Shown: piece after piece, positions 43,466 to 50,179 of the stretch
Layout: the number at the start of each line of letters is the position of its first letter
Position numbering within the stretch: position 1 is the first letter of the stretch
Assembly: GCA_046316495.1 (NCBI GenBank)
Contig: JBKDAM010000076.1
Location: 1-64,000 of the forward strand
From: M3007 sp046316495
GTDB lineage: Bacteria; Bacteroidota; Bacteroidia; Chitinophagales; Saprospiraceae
Direction: 5' to 3'
DNA length: 64,000 bases
The notes under the pieces: model-generated
Database searches by the model: none
Told to the model about the DNA's origin: nothing
Seen by the model: only the letters and a program-made list of their open reading frames with translations
Translations under genes and position numbers: made by a program

Positions 43466-44725
43466 ATGTCCGCTCATTCTTTATTCCATTGTTGGCTCCT
43501 CAGCTATCTTATTGGGTTTTTAAGCTGCCAAAACGCTGCACCTCCTCCGGAATTCTTGGTCGGCACGGCAGTGGCGAACATTACACCACCACTGGGTGCT
43601 TGCATTGCCGGGGATGCCAACGGCCGGACCTTTACGGGAGTGCACGATTCCTTATACCTCAAAACAGTGGTCATTTCGGATGGAAAAACCCGAATTGCCC
43701 TAATCACTGCTGATTGTATTGGGCTGCTTCATCCAACCTTGCTTGCCATCCGGAAAGGGGTAGCCGCTGCAATTCCTATGACCGACCTGGAACCTAGCCG
43801 CTTGGTTATTGCCTCCACCCATACCCATTCAGGTCCAGATGTAGTCGGCCTATGGGGACCCAATCCATGGACCTCCGGTGTGGATACCAGTTACCAAAAT
43901 GCTTTGGTAAAAAAAGCCGTTGAAACGGTGGTGCAGGCCTTAGCCAACCAACAAAAAGCAACGGCCGTCTGTTCGGAAGGAACTTATGGCGATTCTTGGG
44001 TGGTCAATATTTCCGATACCACTTCGATAGATCGAAGCATTGCCCTGCTCCAATTCATCGATCGGAATGGAAATTCAATTGCCAGCCTATTGAACTTTGC
44101 CTGTCATCCAACCTTTCTTGATAATGCATCTGACTGGGTATCTGCGGATTATGTGGCTGGTGTATATAAGCAAATGGATGAGCAACTTGGAGGTGTCAAT
44201 TTGTTTCTTCAGGGAGCCATCGGAGGATGGGTTCAACCGGAATTCGAAGAAAAGACCTTTGCTGCAGCGGAAAAAAGAGGCAGAGAACTGGCTGACACCG
44301 GACTGAAATTATTGAAAAACAGTCGACCGCTGGATTCAGCCATTATTCGCTATAAAAGCAAGCTAATTCAGTTGCCCGTCTCTAATCCTGGATTTAAACA
44401 ATTAGCGGCCCTGGGAGTGCTGGATCGGCCCATCACGGACAGTGTCAGGACTGAAATCGCTTGGTTTTCAATTGGGAACGTTCAATTTGCTACTCATCCT
44501 GGGGAAACCACTCCGGTGCATTCACTCGAAACGAAAGCGTTGATGAGACAAAAAGGCCCTAAAATGGTGATTGGATTGGGGATGGATGCCCTAGGATACC
44601 TGCTATCACCCAATTTTTTTAACCCTCAACAACCACTTCCACATACCGAATACCTGCTATCCAGGTCGATTGACCCAGCTGCAGGCCCTCTTTTGATGGA
44701 ACAGCTGAGAGAAATAGCTCGATAA
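43466..44725 (+). CDS. Neutral/alkaline ceramidase N-terminal-domain lipoprotein
   Basis: A 419-residue lipoprotein (signal ending LIGFLSC) built from the N-terminal domain of the neutral/alkaline non-lysosomal ceramidase family: VGTAVANITPPLG, then DSLYLKTVVISDGKTRIALITADCIG, the zinc-site histidines in ASTHTHSGPDVVGLWG, and NFACHPTFLDN. It lacks the usual C-terminal immunoglobulin-like domain, so total length is well below the roughly 650-750 of true ceramidases. Many short relatives act on unknown amides. Its position directly between a GH20 hexosaminidase and a sugar-phosphate SIS protein suggests glycoconjugate breakdown, but the substrate is inference. Confidence 0.88.
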   Translation: MSAHSLFHCWLLSYLIGFLSCQNAAPPPEFLVGTAVANITPPLGACIAGDANGRTFTGVHDSLYLKTVVISDGKTRIALITADCIGLLHPTLLAIRKGVAAAIPMTDLEPSRLVIASTHTHSGPDVVGLWGPNPWTSGVDTSYQNALVKKAVETVVQALANQQKATAVCSEGTYGDSWVVNISDTTSIDRSIALLQFIDRNGNSIASLLNFACHPTFLDNASDWVSADYVAGVYKQMDEQLGGVNLFLQGAIGGWVQPEFEEKTFAAAEKRGRELADTGLKLLKNSRPLDSAIIRYKSKLIQLPVSNPGFKQLAALGVLDRPITDSVRTEIAWFSIGNVQFATHPGETTPVHSLETKALMRQKGPKMVIGLGMDALGYLLSPNFFNPQQPLPHTEYLLSRSIDPAAGPLLMEQLREIAR

Positions 44726-44773
44726 ACTACCTATACAGTTCCCAAAAATCAACACCCAACGGTCCACACGCCT

Positions 44774-45511
44774 ATGAACAAAGCAAAAACCTACATCGAG
44801 CAACTCCAGCAACTCATCCAAAGAGTACTGGAAACGCAGCTGCCCCAAATTGAGAAAGCAGGAGCACTTATTGCCAGCAGTCTCCTGCGGCAGGGATATT
44901 TGTACACGTTTGGAACCGGCCATTCCCACATGATGGCCGAAGAATTATTTTACCGGGCTGGTGGTTTAGCGCGGGTCTATCCCATCTTGGAGGATGCCTT
45001 GATGCTTCACAACGGTGCGGTGAAAAGTACCGATATGGAACGATTGGAAGGTTATGCAGAGCTTATTTTAAACCGGTATCCTTGCTGCGAGAACGACTGC
45101 CTTTTGATTGCTTCTAATTCTGGCCGGAACCAAGTTATCATTGAAATGGTATTTGCGGCCCATAAAAAAGGTATGAAAGTAATTGCCCTGACCAATCGAA
45201 CTCACTCCGAATCCCAAGCCTCCCGACATTCCTCCGGGAAAAAATTATACGAGCTCGCGGATGTCGTATTGGATAATCAGGGTTGCGTGGGAGACGCCTC
45301 CCTGTTTCTTCCGGAAATTAACCGCTCCATCGGAGCCACCTCAACCAGCCTAGGGGCCCTGCTTTTACAGGCTACCGTCATAGCTGCCGTCGAGCAGTTG
45401 TTAGAGCAAAATTATCAACCTGAATTATTTGCCTCCAGCAACTTAGATGGAGGAGATGCAATCAACCAACAACTATTGAGCATTTATCAACCGCTGATTA
45501 AACCCTTGTAA
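44774..45511 (+). CDS. SIS-domain sugar-phosphate-binding protein (UPF0309-like)
   Basis: A 245-residue cytoplasmic SIS-domain protein. Sugar-phosphate-binding segments: LYTFGTGHSHMMAEELFYRAGG, CLLIASNSGRNQVIIEMVFAAHKKGMKVIALTN and GATSTSLGALLLQATVIAAVEQL. It belongs to the UPF0309/sugar-isomerase-domain group, relatives of which act on amino-sugar phosphates. As the last gene after a hexosaminidase and a ceramidase-like hydrolase it probably handles the released sugar after phosphorylation. A bidirectional terminator follows at 45538-45577. Confidence 0.88.
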   Translation: MNKAKTYIEQLQQLIQRVLETQLPQIEKAGALIASSLLRQGYLYTFGTGHSHMMAEELFYRAGGLARVYPILEDALMLHNGAVKSTDMERLEGYAELILNRYPCCENDCLLIASNSGRNQVIIEMVFAAHKKGMKVIALTNRTHSESQASRHSSGKKLYELADVVLDNQGCVGDASLFLPEINRSIGATSTSLGALLLQATVIAAVEQLLEQNYQPELFASSNLDGGDAINQQLLSIYQPLIKPL

Positions 45512-45537
45512 AGTAGGTAATGAACAGTTCCCAATTG

Positions 45538-45577
45538 AAAAAACCGCAGGCAGATCACTCTACCTGCGGTTTTTTTA
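45538..45577. terminator. Bidirectional terminator between SIS and sigma-factor genes
   Basis: AAAAAACCGCAGG pairs with CCTGCGGTTTTTTT around a short loop, with A and T runs on both sides, fitting the convergent genes. Confidence 0.9.
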
Positions 45578-45603
45578 CTTAAACCTTTATTAGTGTTGCT
45601 TAT

Positions 45604-46470
45604 TTATCCCAAATACGCTTTTAGTCCTTCCGCTGCGCGGCTGCGCAGCCTGCTCAGGGCCCGATCGCGAACTTGCCGAACCCTTTCTCTGGAAAGTCCA
45701 TAAAATTCTCCAATTTCATCGAGCGACATCACTGTTTGGCCGTTCAGCCCGAAGTAAGCGGAGAGCACATCCCGTTCACGAGTACCCAAGTGCGACAATC
45801 CTTCGGCCACCTCATCCCGGAGGGATTGAGACATAAGCTGATTATCTGGGCTTCCCACTTGTTCGGGTACCATTAGATCCAGCATGGTTGCCTCATTGTC
45901 CTCTGCATTTCCGACTGGTGCATCCAGCGAAACGTGGCGGATATTGCTGCGGATCATATTTTCCACCTCCCTGGGGGTTAGGTCAAGAGCCTCTGCCAAT
46001 TCATCATCGGTAGGTTCCCGTTCGAAGGCCTGCATAAGCTCAATTACTTTGTCATTGACCTTGTTGTAGGAACTAGCTTTGCTGGTTGGAATCCGAACGA
46101 TACGGCTATTTTCTACGATTGCCTGTAAAATGCATTGGCGAATCCACCAGACTGCGTATGAAATAAATTTGAATCCCTTCGTTTCATCAAAGCGCCGAGC
46201 GGCCTTAATCAAACCGACATTGCCTTCATTGATCAAATCGGAGAGCGACAAACCCTGGTTTTGGTACTGCTTAGCAACGGACACCACAAATCGAAGGTTA
46301 GACTGGGTGAGTCGCTCCAAGGCTTTTTCATCTCCCTGACGGATACGACGAGCCAGCTCTGCTTCCTCTTCAGGACCTATTAATGGGATTTTACTAATCT
46401 CCACCAAGTATTTATCCAGAGCGAGGCTTTCCCGAGCGGTAATTTTGTGAGCAATTTTTAACTGACGCAT
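45604..46470 (-). CDS. rpoD: Primary RNA polymerase sigma factor (RpoD/SigA)
   Basis: A 288-residue group 1 sigma factor of the short Bacteroidota form, lacking the large region 1.1 and the non-conserved region of E. coli sigma70. Region 1.2 (MRQLKIAHKITARESLALDKYLVEISKIPLI), region 2 (NLRFVVSVAKQYQNQGLSLSDLINEGNVGLIKAARRFD, then KFISYAVWWIRQCILQAI), region 3, and the region 4 helix-turn-helix (VMSLDEIGEFYGLSRERVRQVRDRAL) are all present. It should recognise the TAnnTTTG promoters found across this window. Divergent from the PBP1C gene. Confidence 0.96.
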   Translation of the reverse strand: MRQLKIAHKITARESLALDKYLVEISKIPLIGPEEEAELARRIRQGDEKALERLTQSNLRFVVSVAKQYQNQGLSLSDLINEGNVGLIKAARRFDETKGFKFISYAVWWIRQCILQAIVENSRIVRIPTSKASSYNKVNDKVIELMQAFEREPTDDELAEALDLTPREVENMIRSNIRHVSLDAPVGNAEDNEATMLDLMVPEQVGSPDNQLMSQSLRDEVAEGLSHLGTRERDVLSAYFGLNGQTVMSLDEIGEFYGLSRERVRQVRDRALSRLRSRAAEGLKAYLG

Positions 46471-46769
46471 CTCTGTTCTGTTTTGGGTTTTATTTACTGG
46501 TCAAAAGTGTTGCATTTTTTGATTAATCAGGCAGATTTAAACCTTCTGGTAGAGCTAACAAGCCCTCGTGATACGGTAAGGAATTTATTAAAGCCAACCG
46601 AATCCGGTCAGGCAACAAATATAGAAGACTTATCCGGTATCCTGATTAAAACAACTCATTCTATAATGCATTTTATTGAAAAAAAGTTTCCTACACTACA
46701 AACCATTAACAAATTAGTAAAAATATCCGGTAATTTTGGTCTTTAATACCCTTAACTACGACTTTATTT
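46471..46769. other. Divergent promoter region of rpoD and pbpC
   Basis: About 300 bp with no supported gene. Minus-strand CACTTTTG near 46502-46509 is a possible -7 box for rpoD. A possible 87-residue reading frame here starts at TTG, shows no signal or domain and covers the promoter area, so it is not called. Confidence 0.5.
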
Positions 46770-49208
46770 ATGCCCTTGCGCTCCTTGCGGTGGCTTGCTG
46801 ATCGCTCTCAACATTATTTGAAATGGGTTTTGAATGCACGAATTCGAACCTTTCTTCTCGCCGGGGCCTTGCTGAGTTGGCTTTTTTGTCTCCCTGACCC
46901 TTTGTTTGATCAGCCTATTAGCACGGTACTATTGGACCGTGAGGGGAGCTTATTAACCGCAAAAATAGCCTCCGATGAGCAGTGGCGATTCCCAATGGCG
47001 GACTCACTTCCCTCCAAATACGTGGAAGCTGTGCTCCTTTTTGAGGATAAACACTTTTATTACCACCCTGGAGTCAACCCAGTCAGCCTTTTTCGGGCGG
47101 CTTACACCAACCTACGGGCAGGAAGGATTGTCAACGGGGGCAGCACCCTTAGCATGCAGGTCATTCGATTGGCACGCAATCATCCACCCCGCAATTTTTG
47201 GCAAAAAATAATTGAAGTTTGGATGGCTACCCGATTGGAATTGACCTACCGAAAAAAGACCATTTTGAGGTACTATGCCTCCTTTGCACCCTTTGGCGGA
47301 AACGTGGTAGGCATAGAAGCAGCGTCTTGGCGTTTTTTTGGGAAAAAGCCGGCTTCCCTCTCTTGGGCGGAGGCCGCTTTACTAGCGGTGCTGCCCAACA
47401 GCCCCGGATTACTACATCCCGGTAAAGGCAGAGAACAACTGTTGCAAAAGCGAAATCGATTGCTCGGCAAACTGTTGAAAAAAGGGGTCTTGACCGATCT
47501 TGAATTTGAATTGGCCACAGAGGAACCGCTACCAGAAAAGCCCTTAGCCCTCCCACAGTGGGCACCGCACCTGTCTGACTTTCTTCAAAAGAGTCACCTG
47601 TCCGCGTCATCGGATGCAGCGGTTCACCACACGACCCTATCCAGCGAGCTCCAACTTCCTCTGATCGAACTGCTCCGCCGACGGCATGCGCTTTACCGAG
47701 GCAATGAAGTACACAATATCGCAGCAATTATAATGGAGGTAGCCACCGGAGAGGTCCTAGCCTATGTTGGCAACGCACCGGATGCAGGTCCTGAGCATGG
47801 AGCCTCGGTAGATATGGTTCGTGCACCCAGAAGTACGGGAAGTATTCTCAAGCCTTATTTGTATGCCTGGAGTTTACAGAGCGGAGATATCCTGCCCAAT
47901 TCCTTGCTGGAAGATATCCCTACCCAATTTGGACAATACAAACCGGAAAACTACCGAGAGACCTATGATGGCGTGGTGAGCGCCCGAATGGCGCTGATTC
48001 GCTCTTTAAACATTCCGTTTGTCAACCTACTCCGCCAGCACGGGCTGGATAAATTTCATTACGAGCTCAAGCAGTTGGGCTTAACGACCTTTAAACGACC
48101 TGCTAGCCATTATGGATTATCCTTGATTTTAGGGGGCGGGGAGGCTAGCCTGCTGGAAGTCACCAACAGTTATGCCTGCATGGCCCGAAGGCTGGCCGCT
48201 TTTTACGATCGCAACGGCTTGGTGAGCCAACAAGATTTCAGGCCACCCCGTTTCTTACTTTCCAGGAAGCCGCCTAAAAAAACAGAAGTTGAGCAGTGGA
48301 TACCAAGCGATCACCTACTTTCTCCAGGTGCAATATGGCATAGTTTTTTGGCGATGGAAGAGGTGGAACGGCCCAACAGCGCCGGAGAATGGGAACTTTT
48401 TCGCTCCAACCAGCGCATTGCTTGGAAAACAGGCACCAGTTTTGGGTTTCGGGATGCCTGGGCAGTGGGCGTCAACGCCCGCTATGCCGTTGGGATCTGG
48501 GTAGGGAATGCCGACGGTGAAGGACGACCAGGCCTGATCGGCATTGAAATGGCCGCTCCGGTTCTTTTTGAAGTATTTAGGCTTCTACCTGGCGGAGATG
48601 ATTGGTTTGCCCCCCCTTACGACAACATGATTCCCTTGGCTGTTTGCAAACAAAGCGGTTACCGGGCAGGACCTGACTGCGAAGCAGATACCCTTTGGAG
48701 TCCTATCAACGGACGGCACACAACAGTCTGTTCATTCCACCAGCTGTTGCACCTAGATCCGAGTAGGCAATTTCAAGTCAACAGTAGCTGCTGTCCTCCC
48801 GAACAAATGATTCACCAGCCGTGGTTGGTCCTGGATGCTGGACAAGAATATTATTACCGAGGCAAAAACCCTAACTATGTACCTCCTCCACCTTACCTGC
48901 CCGGTTGTGCCGTAACGGATCAAACAGATCAGCGATCACCGCTCCGACTCCTATACCCAAGAAAAAATGCACAACTGTTTATACCGGTGGAAGTAGATGG
49001 CCAGTTAAGCAGTGTGATCTTCAAGGCGGCCCACCGGGAGCCTGAAACGACCCTGCATTGGCACTTGGACGACCAGTACGTGGGGTCTACTCAAACCTTT
49101 CATCAAATCGCACTTCAACCCGGGGTTGGGAAACACCGAATTGCGGTGGTGGACCAGTCAGGAAACCGGATTGATCGGACGTTTGAAGTGATTGGAAAAG
49201 GCCATTGA
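46770..49208 (+). CDS. pbpC: Penicillin-binding protein 1C (bifunctional glycosyltransferase/transpeptidase)
   Basis: An 812-residue class A PBP anchored by one N-terminal helix (about 26-42, FLLAGALLSWLFCLP). The GT51 transglycosylase domain (about 65-240) has LLFEDKHFYYHPGVNP, NGGSTLSMQVIRL and RKKTILRYYASFAPFGGNVVGIEAAS. The transpeptidase domain (about 310-560) has the SxxK serine in STGSILKPY, SLN in IRSLNIPF and KTG in WKTGTSFGFRDAW. The C-terminal BiPBP_C domain (about 720-810) ends the protein. It polymerises and cross-links peptidoglycan. No linked alpha-2-macroglobulin gene, unlike the usual E. coli arrangement. Confidence 0.95.
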   Translation: MPLRSLRWLADRSQHYLKWVLNARIRTFLLAGALLSWLFCLPDPLFDQPISTVLLDREGSLLTAKIASDEQWRFPMADSLPSKYVEAVLLFEDKHFYYHPGVNPVSLFRAAYTNLRAGRIVNGGSTLSMQVIRLARNHPPRNFWQKIIEVWMATRLELTYRKKTILRYYASFAPFGGNVVGIEAASWRFFGKKPASLSWAEAALLAVLPNSPGLLHPGKGREQLLQKRNRLLGKLLKKGVLTDLEFELATEEPLPEKPLALPQWAPHLSDFLQKSHLSASSDAAVHHTTLSSELQLPLIELLRRRHALYRGNEVHNIAAIIMEVATGEVLAYVGNAPDAGPEHGASVDMVRAPRSTGSILKPYLYAWSLQSGDILPNSLLEDIPTQFGQYKPENYRETYDGVVSARMALIRSLNIPFVNLLRQHGLDKFHYELKQLGLTTFKRPASHYGLSLILGGGEASLLEVTNSYACMARRLAAFYDRNGLVSQQDFRPPRFLLSRKPPKKTEVEQWIPSDHLLSPGAIWHSFLAMEEVERPNSAGEWELFRSNQRIAWKTGTSFGFRDAWAVGVNARYAVGIWVGNADGEGRPGLIGIEMAAPVLFEVFRLLPGGDDWFAPPYDNMIPLAVCKQSGYRAGPDCEADTLWSPINGRHTTVCSFHQLLHLDPSRQFQVNSSCCPPEQMIHQPWLVLDAGQEYYYRGKNPNYVPPPPYLPGCAVTDQTDQRSPLRLLYPRKNAQLFIPVEVDGQLSSVIFKAAHREPETTLHWHLDDQYVGSTQTFHQIALQPGVGKHRIAVVDQSGNRIDRTFEVIGKGH

Positions 49209-49464
49209 GATATTAATAAAAAGTAAAAAATGTCCGAGATCGAGGGAAGAAAAGCGCCCAGCCACTTATATATACCCTTTTTTTTCTATTTATTTAGGGT
49301 AAAAAGAGTCAAATATGCAAACCAATTTTAACAATTTAGCCTTTTTTTATTTTCACAATTAATTGATTATTATTATTTTAAATAAAAAACAAAGCATTTT
49401 TAATGTTAATTTTCCTTTCTCTTTTCACCCCAAAGTTGTCTGCCCTGCCGCTTAGCCCCTGTTT

Positions 49465-49472
49465 CATCTTTG
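49465..49472 (+). promoter_or_regulatory. -7 box of small RNA copy A
   Basis: CATCTTTG, followed by CAGCAC; the same ATCTTTG precedes all four copies of the element. About 150 bp of AT-rich DNA lies upstream, and TTGTCTG (49436-49442) is shared with copy B at the same distance. Confidence 0.7.
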
Positions 49473-49477
49473 CAGCA

Positions 49478-49638
49478 CAAAGCCGTTTATCGACTTTTAG
49501 ATGTAGATTTGGAAAGGGCGCGCCGGGTAAATGAATCCGGCGCGTCTCCAAGACTCAAGGCACCTTCCGTACTTTAAAGATTGTAGAGATAATAGGGCCC
49601 TTATGCTTGACAAACGAGTCAGGCGGAGGGCCTTTTTT
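49478..49638 (+). ncRNA. Putative structured small RNA, copy A of four
   Basis: An element of about 160 nt with the invariant motif CGACTTTTAGATGTA (49491-49505). Hairpin 1 pairs CGCGCCG with CGGCGCG (arms 49519-49525 and 49538-49544) around a 12-nt loop GGTAAATGAATC. A linker of about 50 nt follows. Hairpin 2 pairs GCTTGAC (49605-49611) with GTCAGGC (49618-49624) around loop AAACGA, on an outer stem GGCCCT/AGGGCC, then six T (49633-49638). No reading frame is conserved between copies, whereas loops and pairing are. The start is set about 5 nt after the -7 box. Function unknown. Confidence 0.85.
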
Positions 49639-49946
49639 AATGGTTAATAGTTAATGGGGGTTGTTAGTGGGGGTTTGTTCTTGACCTTTTTGAGCGGGCA
49701 TTCTGTTACTTTTTACTTTGCTTTCTCTTATGAATTGGATCCTGTTTCTGTTTAGTATTTCGCCTCGGTTGATTGAAAGTGGCAAAAGAGATCAAACCGG
49801 ATCAATTAGAGGTTAAAGGTATGCGTATTTATAAATTTTATTAAATTGTTTTACAATGCTTTAGATAAAAAATTAGAATCTTTTTATCTAAAATAAGACC
49901 TAAATAACTCTGCATTTTTGTCTGAAAATACCGGATCACCGTGTTT
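49639..49946. other. Spacer between small RNA copies A and B
   Basis: AT-rich, no supported gene. It starts with a TTAATGGTTAATAG repeat and holds the inverted repeat at 49860-49892. A 28-codon frame from the ATG at 49731 has a weak TACTTTG upstream but nothing else to support it. Confidence 0.5.
49860..49892. repeat. Perfect 12-bp AT-only inverted repeat upstream of small RNA copy B
   Basis: TTTAGATAAAAA (49860-49871) and TTTTTATCTAAA (49881-49892), 9-nt spacer, 54 bp before the copy B -7 box. It could be an operator or a weak terminator. The other three copies have AT-rich DNA here but I found no matching palindrome. Confidence 0.6.
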
Positions 49947-49954
49947 CATCTTTG
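49947..49954 (+). promoter_or_regulatory. -7 box of small RNA copy B
   Basis: CATCTTTG with TTGTCTG at 49918-49924, the same 26-nt spacing as in copy A. Confidence 0.7.
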
Positions 49955-49959
49955 CAGCA

Positions 49960-50128
49960 TAAAGCCGTTTATCGACTTTTAGATGTAGATTTGGAAAGGG
50001 CGCGCCGGGTAAACGAACACGGCGCGTCCCCAAACTGAAACAGGCGGAATTTCCTACTCAAACAAAGAAGTACACATACAAGGCGGTCCTCGCTTGACAA
50101 TCGTGTCGGGCGGGGATTGCTCCTTTTT
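49960..50128 (+). ncRNA. Putative structured small RNA, copy B of four
   Basis: The first 85 nt are nearly identical to copy A; the 3' half differs in sequence but not in form. Motif CGACTTTTAGATGTA at 49973-49987. Hairpin 1: CGCGCCG (50001-50007) with CGGCGCG (50020-50026), 12-nt loop GGTAAACGAACA. Hairpin 2: GCTTGAC (50092-50098) with GTCGGGC (50105-50111) and loop AATCGT, the only copy not reading AAACGA; the outer stem continues through G-T wobbles to about 50082/50121 before TTTTT. It ends 51 bp before the GH3 start, which has its own CACCTTTG box at 50159-50166, so it is read as a separate transcript and not a leader. Confidence 0.85.
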
Positions 50129-50179
50129 AAGGCCCATTTTTCCTGAAAATTTTCCATTCACCTTTGCTTCCCGTACAAC

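Noticed and set aside
46483..46746. An 87-residue reading frame between rpoD and pbpC
   Set aside because: It starts at TTG, has no recognisable domain or signal, and covers the shared promoter region.
49731..49817. A 28-codon frame with a weak TACTTTG upstream
   Set aside because: Too short, the promoter match is one base short, and nothing else supports it.
49480..50019. Pseudoknot between CGTTTA near the 5' end and the TAAACG hairpin-1 loop
   Set aside because: The pairing is possible in copies A and B only; C and D have no CGTTTA, so it is not conserved.
49478..50128. Small RNA copies A/B as a leader riboswitch or attenuator of the GH3 gene
   Set aside because: Copy A is followed by 300 bp of non-coding DNA and copy B, the GH3 gene has its own CACCTTTG box 13 bp before its ATG, and copy C is followed by a convergent gene. 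Separate transcripts fit better.
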